Shown in pieces: positions 23,855-32,503 of a stretch of 35,524 nucleotides of DNA. Under the pieces are notes generated by a model. It made no database searches, was not told where the DNA came from, and saw nothing but the letters and a program-made list of their open reading frames with translations. Within the stretch, counting starts at the first letter, position 1; every line of letters begins with the position of its first letter. Source of the DNA: JANQIV01 sp050117315 (GTDB lineage: Bacteria; Bacteroidota; Ignavibacteria; Ignavibacteriales; Melioribacteraceae); contig JASFMY010000064.1 of assembly GCA_050117315.1 (NCBI GenBank), positions 1 to 35,524 of the forward strand, written 5' to 3'. Position numbers and translations under genes: made by a program.

Positions 23855-25594
23855 TTAATCATCTTTTTTGATCCGGATAGTTGATGCCCAGTAAGTTGCA
23901 TTTTCCCCGTTCATCCCCAAAGGCATTTTATTAAACAATATTGAAACATCATGTTTATCAAGTTTCGAATCAGTAATAAGATCAAGCCGATAGGTATTTT
24001 GATATTCTGCTGAAATAACTTCCACTTCTTTACCTTTGGCAAAAACCTTAATCTTACAATCTCTAGAACGTACTGTATCTATTTGATCTGAAAAGTAAAT
24101 GGTGAGTGCATTACCTTTTATTTTATGTCTTACAATTCTCGGTTTCTCCTTATGTTCAATTTTACTGTTCGGCGGAATCATAAATCTAAACGGCGGACCT
24201 TCAACAAGTTCACCGTTTTCATAAGCACCTACGTCGGGAGCATTGCCTGAATATGTCTGTGTCCAGTCCAGTTCGGGAAGTGTCATTTCATTCCCGGCAT
24301 CTATTCCCGGACTTGATCTGCTAAGTCTAAAATCATTTTGCGCAGGCTCGGCATATTTTATATCCGCAATTTTCCCATGCTTTTCCTGGTTATTTACAAT
24401 TAAATTTTCAGCCCAATCTTTATTCGATATGTCATAATCAAACTCATTGCTTTGATGCCAATTGTCAACTTTCCATCCTCTGTCCAGGAGAAAATAATAA
24501 GCGTTGTTAAAATGTTTTATTAAAGTACCGTTGCCAACGTCAAATTCAAAAGCGTTAGCACACCCGTAAAAACTGTTGTTAAATAAATACAGGGGATAAT
24601 CAAGATTTCTGTTACCGTAAATTTTCCAAAACAGTAAGCAAACTTCCTGTGTCCACGGATCGTCATCTGTTATGATAAGATTGCCGTAATAATAAATATA
24701 GCCGCCGCCTACATCGTCAATGGACAAATTTCTATGTACATTAAAACTTTTGTTATGATATATATGAAGATTGTATGTGTATACTTCAGGTTCAAAATCG
24801 TTGTCACGCACGTACGAAATATCATTGTTATAAATTTCTATATTAGCGTCGCAACCTTCGGCGCCCCGCCAGCGTACGGAATTAAAGTTATTAATAAATT
24901 TATTATTTCTAATAACTATAGAACCGCCTGTTTTCCTAAAATCAATTATTGACCCGTTAAAGTAATGCATATTTTCATGATGCATAGAAGTCCATGCGTC
25001 AACGCCTTGATCGTCCTCTTTTAATGTCCAGAGATATTCTCCGCCCTGATCCCAGTAACAATTCTCAATTAATATATGATGCGTTTTGATCTCCTTAGCA
25101 TAAATTACTCTTCTGCCTCCAGATATATCGCATTGTTTGAAAGAAAGGTAAGATGAGTTTGTTACTTGAATCGGGTTAGTCCAGCCGTTTTCAAATTTTA
25201 AATTTATTATTTCAATCCAGCTTGAATTTTCAAAAACTAGCCAGAAGTTGGAGGCATCGGAAGAAGGTTTTTCTGCACCGCCGTCAATTACAGCAGGTTC
25301 ACCTTCTCCCGATATGTTACCAATTATATAAATAGGTTCGTCCGGCAAACCGTTTTTATTTGTAAAATAGATTATTTCGCGATACCGCCCAGACATTATT
25401 AATACTGTGTCACCGGCTTCAGCTTTTACGACCGCGTTGTTTATTGACTGGAGAGAAGATGCCGGACTCGTACCGTCATTGGAGTCACTCCCGTCCGGCG
25501 CAACAAAAATTGTTTTTGTTTGAGCAAAGAGGAAAGCATTAATCAGTAACAAAAATAAAAATGATTTATTTAATATTTTCAGAATCTTTCTCAC
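23855..25594 (-). CDS. Secreted right-handed parallel beta-helix protein
   Basis: A 579-aa exported protein with a signal peptide ending LFA|QT. The opening IFVAPDGSDSNDGTSPASSLQSINNAV is the DUF1565-type start of parallel beta-helix proteins related to PL6/chondroitinase-B-like lyases, and repeated turns follow (EIINLKF, SYLSFKQCDI, SIVIRNNKFINN, NIEIYNNDI, NLHIYHNKS). The helix ends near residue 460 with DAGNEMTLPELDWTQT...PDVGAYENG, after which comes a ~100-aa beta domain. No proven catalytic Lys/Arg set can be named, so lyase, hydrolase or epimerase remains open. No T9SS tail. It lies between the NRAMP-like transporter and the alpha/alpha-toroid gene, with an eight-base gap to the latter. 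Confidence 0.75.
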   Translation of the reverse strand: MRKILKILNKSFLFLLLINAFLFAQTKTIFVAPDGSDSNDGTSPASSLQSINNAVVKAEAGDTVLIMSGRYREIIYFTNKNGLPDEPIYIIGNISGEGEPAVIDGGAEKPSSDASNFWLVFENSSWIEIINLKFENGWTNPIQVTNSSYLSFKQCDISGGRRVIYAKEIKTHHILIENCYWDQGGEYLWTLKEDDQGVDAWTSMHHENMHYFNGSIIDFRKTGGSIVIRNNKFINNFNSVRWRGAEGCDANIEIYNNDISYVRDNDFEPEVYTYNLHIYHNKSFNVHRNLSIDDVGGGYIYYYGNLIITDDDPWTQEVCLLFWKIYGNRNLDYPLYLFNNSFYGCANAFEFDVGNGTLIKHFNNAYYFLLDRGWKVDNWHQSNEFDYDISNKDWAENLIVNNQEKHGKIADIKYAEPAQNDFRLSRSSPGIDAGNEMTLPELDWTQTYSGNAPDVGAYENGELVEGPPFRFMIPPNSKIEHKEKPRIVRHKIKGNALTIYFSDQIDTVRSRDCKIKVFAKGKEVEVISAEYQNTYRLDLITDSKLDKHDVSILFNKMPLGMNGENATYWASTIRIKKDD

Positions 25595-25602
25595 AACTTA
25601 CC

Positions 25603-26847
25603 TTAGTTGCCAAATTTATAATCATAATAGGTTGCAAGGAATCTCATACCGAATGAAGTTCCAACATCTCTTTGCGTCATCCATATTTTACCATGCTTTC
25701 TTCTCGTTCTTGAATTTAAAACCGCACCTCTTAAATTCGGATCCGGGTGGTCTTGTCCAAATCTGTTTTTGATTACCCAATCTGCAGACCTTTCAACGTT
25801 TTCTTTAAATTCATCGCCAACGCCGTATCCTATCAATCTTATCCACAATATTCCGGCAAAAGAAACTGCCGAACCACAAATGGAATTTTGGTTTGAACTG
25901 CCGTCTAGATAATTTTTGTAATAAATTGTACCGCTTTTCTTTTGATACTTAGCATATAATGAAAGAGTCTTTTGGGCAGCTTCAAGGTATCTTTTATCGC
26001 CGGTTAAATCATAACCTTCAAGTAAAGATTCTGCATACCACAAATTAAAACGGGGATGAAAGGTTCCTTCAGCTTTATGGTTCGGCCCAAAATCCATCCA
26101 TAATCCCTCAGTACCTTGATACATGAGCAAACTTTCACATAATTCAATAAACATTTCTTTGTACCTTTCATCCCCTGAAAATTCGTACATATCTTTGAAT
26201 AATGAGCCTTCGTTATTAGGTCTGGCTACATTATACAAAGCGCTTTTATCTTCTTTGTCGACAAAGGGACTATCACTTTTGTATACATCTCCGGTAACAG
26301 GATCAACCGCATCGTAAAAGAGTTTATATTCGGGGATATACATGTTATTCATCATCCATTCACCTGCACTGGTAGGAACTTCAGCATATTTCTTGTCCCT
26401 TGTTGCATCGTAAAGTTTAAACAAGCCGGGGGTACCATCGGATATTGTCGCAAACACTATTGTTTCGCCTGCAACATCACCGTGAGCAGCATTCAGCATT
26501 CCTTTTAACTTTGGATGATCGGTTATTAATAAACTGCACCACCAGTCCCCCGCTTCTTTTGCCCGCGTTAAATATTTTTCATTCTTTGTAACTTTATAAG
26601 CATCAACCAACCCGGAGATAACTTGACCTGTATGCCATGGGGGTTCGTATTCGTACCACTTACCTTCTATTATATTGTAATCACATCTTGATTTTCCTGT
26701 TTCGTCAAGCAAAGTATTTGCCGCATAGTTTGCTGTCTCTTCTAATGCTTGTAAAACTTGTTCCTTAGTTAATGTTTTTTCCTGTGTATAAACATTACTT
26801 GCAACTATGAACGGTAATAATAGCAATATCAAATATCTTTTTAACAC
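25603..26847 (-). CDS. Secreted alpha/alpha-toroid protein of unknown activity
   Basis: A 414-aa exported protein (signal peptide ...VASNVYT|Q). The sequence is built from helical hairpins with aromatic-rich loops (PPWHTGQVISGLV, AGDWWCSLL, SAGEWMMNNMY, NEGSLFKDMYEFSGDERY, FHPRFNLWYAESLLEGYDLTGD, GSAVSFAGILWIRL), the pattern of (alpha/alpha)6-7 barrels such as GH88/GH105, GH127 or pectate/glucuronan lyases. The W..GN/H motif of GH105 is absent, so I cannot place it. Near the C-terminus it has GAVLNSRTRRKHGKIWMTQRDVG. It is probably a hydrolase or lyase of the same pathway. It is 19 bases downstream of the second GH84-like gene. Confidence 0.65.
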   Translation of the reverse strand: MLKRYLILLLLPFIVASNVYTQEKTLTKEQVLQALEETANYAANTLLDETGKSRCDYNIIEGKWYEYEPPWHTGQVISGLVDAYKVTKNEKYLTRAKEAGDWWCSLLITDHPKLKGMLNAAHGDVAGETIVFATISDGTPGLFKLYDATRDKKYAEVPTSAGEWMMNNMYIPEYKLFYDAVDPVTGDVYKSDSPFVDKEDKSALYNVARPNNEGSLFKDMYEFSGDERYKEMFIELCESLLMYQGTEGLWMDFGPNHKAEGTFHPRFNLWYAESLLEGYDLTGDKRYLEAAQKTLSLYAKYQKKSGTIYYKNYLDGSSNQNSICGSAVSFAGILWIRLIGYGVGDEFKENVERSADWVIKNRFGQDHPDPNLRGAVLNSRTRRKHGKIWMTQRDVGTSFGMRFLATYYDYKFGN

Positions 26848-26866
26848 TTTATTCCTCCATCTATTT

Positions 26867-28711
26867 TCATTGAACTTTATTAAAATCAGGCAATTCCAAT
26901 AATAATTTTTTTAGTTTTAAAGTCACCTTGGGCATTTTGGCTTCAAGTTTTTTTAATACTTCTTTTCTTCTTTTATCAATTGCCAAACATTTGTTCACAA
27001 ACTCATTTTTATCAATAGGTCCCGACACAGAACCTTTTAATTGTAAACGTAATGCCTTCATACGTGTGTAGTTAAAGTGATAATAAAACGGATTCTTTGT
27101 ATGGATAAACCTGATCTTGCGAATTATTTTCCACAATGTATCGCTTTCAAACCAGAGTTCTCTTTCACCAATTGTTTTTCTCAACTCAAGTTCTGTTTCT
27201 TTGAGTTTAAGTAACAGCTCTGAATTCCCTTTTCCGTATAGTCTTTTCATTGCTTGATCTAATGATTGCATAGGCGAATATGTTTTAGAATTCCACATAT
27301 AATCATTAACGGTAATAACACTTGCTTTGGAATCCTCTGAATTAGCAGCGCCGTTTATAAACATTCCGTTACCCGCTGTCCTCTCATTAAAGTCTGCGGG
27401 AAAGTCGTTATCCCAGGCTGAAAAGAACGGCGTGGAAATAAAAGGATTGTGACTGTAAATTGTATTATCCCAAAGAAAAGGAACTCTCCCTTTTAGGTTA
27501 TACGTCCAATCGTTAATATCATCGCTTGTAATCGTACGGCTTCTCACCACGGGACCTGTCCACAATATAAAAACATCTTCCGGCATGTTTATACCGATGT
27601 AATTTAAATCACGGTGTAGGGGTTTATATGCATCGTCTTCCCAAGGAGTATCTTTATATAATTCCATGTCGCCGTAATGCATATCTTCATATGTATAAAA
27701 AGGAGGAACGTAATAAAGCTCACTCTCCAATGAGTTCCGAGAAAGCCAATCTTTTATTTCATTCATAAGATAGCAATGCGCTTCCGCCATATGTTTAAAT
27801 TTTTTCTTATCATTTTCGGAAGTTAGAATATAACCTTCGCTGAATTTGAAGGGAGGGGTATCGTCTGCAAGAATCATTAACTTGTCGGCACCATTTTCAA
27901 TACCTGTTTTTATAACATTCTTCAATGCCGCCAAATCTTCTTCGCTGGAAATTTCAATCTCTTTATCTTCGTAAATATTATGCATCTGCATAATAGAAGG
28001 ACCGCCGTATTTATCTTTCCACTCTTTTATTTTTTCAAATAGCTTTTTATAATCGTCGTCAACTTTAAACCAGGAATATCTTCTGCTGGCAATTGCTATT
28101 GTTTCAATCTTACTTTTTAACGCGAAGTCCAATAATTCGTCAACTTCATCGGGCTGCGGCAGCGAGGAAATAATGCGTCTTAAGAAGTCCGGATAATCTT
28201 TAACGTCAAATAAGTTCAGCAACATTCCGTCGTTGGTCTTTTGAAAACACTCCGATAAAGTCACTGCTGCAAACAATAATCCCAATTGACCTGAATACTT
28301 GATAGTTATTTCAGGACTATCAACATTAGTTTTTATTTCGTAGTATTGATCATTACAAACTTTTGCGTCTTCACTAATTCTATCAAAAATTATTTTTATT
28401 AAACCGCTTTCGTTTGAGTTATTGTTTATTTCTATACTCAATTGATCGCCGTACTTCTCGTTTAAAAGATGCACTAAATAGTTTGCACCTTTTTCTTCTT
28501 CTTTATTATCAGTATTAATTGTAACAACAGTTTTGTCAGCTATCTTAATGGACTTATTAAAATTTACAACTTCTTTGGGTTCAGGCTGTACTGAAAGCTT
28601 TGCATTGCTGTCAATAACTGTCTGCGTATAACTGTTATTTACAATAAATAAAAAGAGTAAAACCAGAAAAAATATTTTTAGTTTTGTTTTCATATTATTT
28701 TGTTTCATCAA
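26867..28711 (-). CDS. GH84-like exo-hexosaminidase, second copy of a tandem pair
   Basis: A 614-aa exported protein (signal peptide ending SYT|Q). An alpha/beta GH20b/GH84-type N-terminal domain (~40-175, SVQPEPKEVV...LLFAAVTLSECF) is followed by a TIM barrel with LMILADDTPPF, where D283-D284 correspond to the Asp pair used by GH84 enzymes for substrate-assisted removal of GlcNAc. Later motifs are YVPPFYTYEDMHYGDM, ILWTGPVVRSRTIT and GRVPFLWDNTIYSHNP, then a helical C-terminal domain. It is clearly homologous to the gene upstream, and its start overlaps the end of that gene by 17 bases, so the two are probably translationally coupled. Expected substrates are beta-linked N-acetylhexosamines. 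Confidence 0.78.
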   Translation of the reverse strand: MMKQNNMKTKLKIFFLVLLFLFIVNNSYTQTVIDSNAKLSVQPEPKEVVNFNKSIKIADKTVVTINTDNKEEEKGANYLVHLLNEKYGDQLSIEINNNSNESGLIKIIFDRISEDAKVCNDQYYEIKTNVDSPEITIKYSGQLGLLFAAVTLSECFQKTNDGMLLNLFDVKDYPDFLRRIISSLPQPDEVDELLDFALKSKIETIAIASRRYSWFKVDDDYKKLFEKIKEWKDKYGGPSIMQMHNIYEDKEIEISSEEDLAALKNVIKTGIENGADKLMILADDTPPFKFSEGYILTSENDKKKFKHMAEAHCYLMNEIKDWLSRNSLESELYYVPPFYTYEDMHYGDMELYKDTPWEDDAYKPLHRDLNYIGINMPEDVFILWTGPVVRSRTITSDDINDWTYNLKGRVPFLWDNTIYSHNPFISTPFFSAWDNDFPADFNERTAGNGMFINGAANSEDSKASVITVNDYMWNSKTYSPMQSLDQAMKRLYGKGNSELLLKLKETELELRKTIGERELWFESDTLWKIIRKIRFIHTKNPFYYHFNYTRMKALRLQLKGSVSGPIDKNEFVNKCLAIDKRRKEVLKKLEAKMPKVTLKLKKLLLELPDFNKVQ

Positions 28712-30590
28712 ATGACGGTAATTTTATCATCTCCGATTGAAGTGTAATGTTTAATTTCTTAAATGATTTGTTTTCAATTTCAGCTAACAACTTCTCTCTT
28801 TTATTATTTAATTCAATACACTTATTTTTAAAGGCATTAAAGTCACCCGGTTCGGGTACTGAATTTTTTAATTGCAGCCTTAAGGCTTTGAAGCGCCCGT
28901 AATTTTGATGATAATGAAACGGATTTTTTTCAGTTATAAATCTTGTATTCCTAATCGATTCCCATAGCTCATCTGCTGCAAACCATAATTCTCTTTGTTT
29001 TATAACTTTACAAAGCTCTAATTCTACGTCTTTATATTTGAAAAGCATATTAAGGTTTGAACTGCCGTATAAATTACGCATCGCATTTATTAAGGAAACT
29101 TCGGGATTATATCTTTCTTCTTCCCACATGTATGCATTTGCAGTCATTGTTGCGGCACGGCTTGTTTCGCCAACAGCATCGCCGTTTATAAAAATCCCGT
29201 TACCACCGGTCTTTTGAGAAAAATTCACCGGGAAGTCGTTACCGTATGCAATAAACATTGTTCTTGCAGTGTATTCAAACTGAGAAAAAATAGAATTGTC
29301 AAAAAGAAACGGCGCTCTTCCCTGTAAATTATCTGTCCACTCAGCAATATCTTCATCGGTTAACGTACGTGTACAGACATAAGGTCCCGTCCATATTATT
29401 TCAATATCCTTATTCATTTTTTCGCCGAGTGTTTTCAAATCATTTTTAAGCGGACCGTAAGCGTCATCTTCCCACGGCGTATCTTTGAACAAATCCATAT
29501 CGCCGTAATGCATTTCTTCATAAGTATAAAAGGACGGACAGTAAATAAACTCAATCTCGTATTGATTGGACTTAGCCCAATCGTAAATATCATTCATAAG
29601 CCAGCAATGAGCTTCCGCCATTGTTGAAAACATCTTTTTGTCGTTTTCGGAAGTAAGTATGTATCCTTCCCCATATTTAAAAGGAGGGGTGTCATCGGCA
29701 TTTATCATAAACCTGGTGACACCGTTCAAGTATGAGAACTCTATAAACTCCTTTACCTTTTTTTGATGTTCTTTGTTTGTAATTTCAATATCGTAATCAC
29801 CGGCATAAAGATTAAAGATCAACAACGCGTTAACCCCGCCATACTTATCTTTCCAATCTTTATATATTTTCAAATTTTGTTCAAGCTCTTCATCAGCCCC
29901 GTACCATGAATAATCTTTATTGTGAAAAGAAAGGGATTCAATTTTATAACGCAGCATCCAATCCAAGTCTTCGGTTAAATGATAAGGCATCGGCTTGCTG
30001 TTAAATATTCTTCTTGTGAAAGCCGGGTAATCAAGTATTTGAGCTTTTCTAATTTTTATTTTGTTATCTATTCTACAAATTAGTTGGGCAAGGGAAGCCA
30101 CGGCATATAGTTCTCCCCTTTCGCTCCCGCCGCTTAGCTCTATTACAATTTTTTCTTTGCCCGTAAATTTAATTTGATAAGCTTGTTCCCCGTATTGCTT
30201 TAATTCTTTAGAATTATCCGGAATTTTTATAATGATTTTATAATTGTTTTCATCACCAGGAATAGAAGCGTATACGGGCAGCGCCGGGTAATTAAACTTA
30301 GAAAGCTGGTTATTCAATACCGCCGCTGCTTTTTTCGAATTTTTATCATTGACTAAAATTGCTGCAACGGGATTAGCGTTGTCATCATACAAATTACAAT
30401 ATTCACCGGTATAGTTTGCTTTTACCGGAATCGGGTAAATCTCAGCAACTTCATTTTCAACCCAGATGGATTTTATTTTTTCCGCACTTAATCTTTCATT
30501 AACAGGCGCCGGTTGTGCCGGATCATTTTGGGCATGGAGATTTATTATACCCAAGAGCAAAAGAAAAATTATTTTTTCCGAAAACTTCAT
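28695..30590 (-). CDS. GH84-like exo-hexosaminidase, first copy of a tandem pair
   Basis: A 631-aa exported protein with a signal peptide ending LHA|Q. The layout is the same as the downstream copy: an alpha/beta domain (~50-180, with GELYAVASLAQL), then the TIM barrel with FMINADDTPPF (D299-D300), EGYILTSENDKKMF, EAHCWLMNDIYDW, HYGDMDLFKDTPWEDDAY, IIWTGPYVCTRTLT and GRAPFLFDNSIF, then the helical C-terminus with LRLQLKNSV. Both copies keep the Asp pair, so both should be active. They differ in loops such as PVVRSRT versus PYVCTRT and in the N-terminal domain, which suggests different linkage preference. It follows the alpha/alpha-toroid lipoprotein gene with a one-base gap. Confidence 0.78.
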   Translation of the reverse strand: MKFSEKIIFLLLLGIINLHAQNDPAQPAPVNERLSAEKIKSIWVENEVAEIYPIPVKANYTGEYCNLYDDNANPVAAILVNDKNSKKAAAVLNNQLSKFNYPALPVYASIPGDENNYKIIIKIPDNSKELKQYGEQAYQIKFTGKEKIVIELSGGSERGELYAVASLAQLICRIDNKIKIRKAQILDYPAFTRRIFNSKPMPYHLTEDLDWMLRYKIESLSFHNKDYSWYGADEELEQNLKIYKDWKDKYGGVNALLIFNLYAGDYDIEITNKEHQKKVKEFIEFSYLNGVTRFMINADDTPPFKYGEGYILTSENDKKMFSTMAEAHCWLMNDIYDWAKSNQYEIEFIYCPSFYTYEEMHYGDMDLFKDTPWEDDAYGPLKNDLKTLGEKMNKDIEIIWTGPYVCTRTLTDEDIAEWTDNLQGRAPFLFDNSIFSQFEYTARTMFIAYGNDFPVNFSQKTGGNGIFINGDAVGETSRAATMTANAYMWEEERYNPEVSLINAMRNLYGSSNLNMLFKYKDVELELCKVIKQRELWFAADELWESIRNTRFITEKNPFHYHQNYGRFKALRLQLKNSVPEPGDFNAFKNKCIELNNKREKLLAEIENKSFKKLNITLQSEMIKLPSFDETK

Positions 30591-30591
30591 T

Positions 30592-32460
30592 TTATTTAAT
30601 TCTTATCCTGTAACTGACTTCTTCAATGAAGGAATCCTCACCCGGTTGTACATTGATTATTACCGGGTATCCTTTTAACGCAGGGAACGGCTGTGCATAT
30701 CTTTCTTCATCCGTGCCGAGTTCCAAGTCATACTTACCTAATAATTCAAAAGTAAATTGCCGTTCCCCGCCGTTAATATTTACTGTTTTGTCGTTAACTC
30801 TTACAAACTTTGTGTCTTTGTTCTGTATAAAAGGTTCAATAATCTTAACCAAAGGTTTTTGCCCGTGAAACCTCAGCTTAATATTTTTCTCAATGTAATC
30901 ATCGTAGATTTTGTGGGTTAAAGTATAAGCCACTCCGCCTTCCCAGCGGTTTCTGTCTTTTAATTCGCCGAACGCGGTTACTTCATAACAGTCGTCTTTC
31001 TTAGCCGCTTCCATGTGGGCATCAAATTCGTAAAGGTTTGTGTACAAAGCATTGGTATCCTGAAATTCTATTCGCGGTGTTATTGATAAAGAATTTTCAG
31101 CATCGGGGTAATGCATTTCCCAGATGTGATATTCAGTTTGGCTTGACGCTTGAAGGTAACCGTAATCTTTTACCCAAAGGTTTGTAATTGATCCGCCGGA
31201 CGGACGGTGCATATATTTGAAGTCTGCGCCTCGCCTTATATCTTTATACCTGTAGCCTGTTACCGTAGCCATAAAATTTTTCGTACGCACCAAAGCAAGG
31301 TCCATAGTTTTAAAATATTTCATCCAGCCGATTTCCTGTGTCGGAATATCTTTTAATTCACCTTCTGTTTGATCGCCGTAAATAATTGCCATCCCTAAAT
31401 TTTTTGCTCTGCAGAATGTTGGATAGTTACACGGCGATGTATCATACATTTCAGGATAATTCGGACCGTAAGTTATTAACCCGTTTTCATCGCGCATTGT
31501 CATTAAGTAATTCAAATTTTCCAGTGCGGCTTTCCTATAAACGGGATTATCTTGTGAATAAAGTGAGAATAAAATCTGGCATCCGTCTGCAGTTACGCTT
31601 CCGTAAGTTGTCCACTTACTTGCACGAACTCCCCATGAGCCGTCTGTTGAGCCGTCGGGATAGATGAAATATACATATCGTTTCAAAGATTCTTTCACCA
31701 TATCTTCAAGCAACTTACTGCCTCTTAACTTTGCGTATAAACCCAATCCCCAAAGCGACATGTCCATGCTGTAGCCTAAATCAACACCGTACTTTGTTCC
31801 TCTTATCCTGTTGCCTTCGCCCGTGAAAAAATAATCGTTGTCAAATTTTGAAGCACAAAGCATAGCCAATTCATCGGCTTTCCTCACATAAGCCGAATCG
31901 GGAACAACCTGAAAAGCAACCATCAATGTTGCAGTTGAAGTAGCACAATAATTAATACTTGCGAACTTGTGATTCATATTTTCAACAATCCAGTCCGAGG
32001 CTCTCTTAATCGAAGTTTTCCATCTTTCCTGCTGCTCTTCTGAAAGTTTATCTTTAAGTATCGGATAAGCGGCGGACATCATTAATAGTTGATCAGTAGT
32101 TGTGCCTGTCCAGGTTGAAGGTGTTTCATACCAAGAGCCGTTCGGCTGCTGCTGGTCTACTAACCATTCACCCGTTGAAATTGCTGAAGTTAAATACTTT
32201 TCCTCTCCGCTTTCTTTATAAGCAACTGCAAAAGGTAAAACTGCCTCGGAAGCACGGGTATGGTAATCGGAGCACGCCTCACAATAAAGCGCTCCGTAAT
32301 TCTCAGATTCCGGATTCAATTCCTGCAAACGAATGAGATCATTAGTCAAAACATATAGATTTTTCAGGCATTCATCTTTAAATGAAATAACTTCGCTTTC
32401 TTCCCTGCACGCTGCAAGGAGTATAAAAAAAAACAATACGCTGATAATATTTTTTTTCAC
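30592..32460 (-). CDS. Lipoprotein with alpha/alpha-toroid and C-terminal beta domain, unknown family
   Basis: A 622-aa lipoprotein (lipobox LLAAC, lipid Cys C18). Residues ~30-390 are an alpha/alpha toroid with repeated aromatic hairpins (DYHTRASEAVLPFAVAY, STGEWLVDQQQPNGSWYETP, YFIYPDGSTDGSWGVRAS, TFCRAKNLGMAIIYG). Residues ~395-622 are beta-rich (DIRRGADFKYMHRPSGGSI, VAYTLTHKIYDDYIEKNIKLRF). Toroid plus beta-sandwich is the architecture of heparinase II/III-type, hyaluronate and alginate lyases, but the SHNHL-type motif is absent, so I do not assign a family. It could be a lyase, an epimerase or a sugar-binding lipoprotein. The gene starts 43 bases after the symporter gene. Confidence 0.65.
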   Translation of the reverse strand: MKKNIISVLFFFILLAACREESEVISFKDECLKNLYVLTNDLIRLQELNPESENYGALYCEACSDYHTRASEAVLPFAVAYKESGEEKYLTSAISTGEWLVDQQQPNGSWYETPSTWTGTTTDQLLMMSAAYPILKDKLSEEQQERWKTSIKRASDWIVENMNHKFASINYCATSTATLMVAFQVVPDSAYVRKADELAMLCASKFDNDYFFTGEGNRIRGTKYGVDLGYSMDMSLWGLGLYAKLRGSKLLEDMVKESLKRYVYFIYPDGSTDGSWGVRASKWTTYGSVTADGCQILFSLYSQDNPVYRKAALENLNYLMTMRDENGLITYGPNYPEMYDTSPCNYPTFCRAKNLGMAIIYGDQTEGELKDIPTQEIGWMKYFKTMDLALVRTKNFMATVTGYRYKDIRRGADFKYMHRPSGGSITNLWVKDYGYLQASSQTEYHIWEMHYPDAENSLSITPRIEFQDTNALYTNLYEFDAHMEAAKKDDCYEVTAFGELKDRNRWEGGVAYTLTHKIYDDYIEKNIKLRFHGQKPLVKIIEPFIQNKDTKFVRVNDKTVNINGGERQFTFELLGKYDLELGTDEERYAQPFPALKGYPVIINVQPGEDSFIEEVSYRIRIK

Positions 32461-32503
32461 TTTATCTCTATAATTTTAGGTATACGTTAACTGCTACCAG
32501 GTG

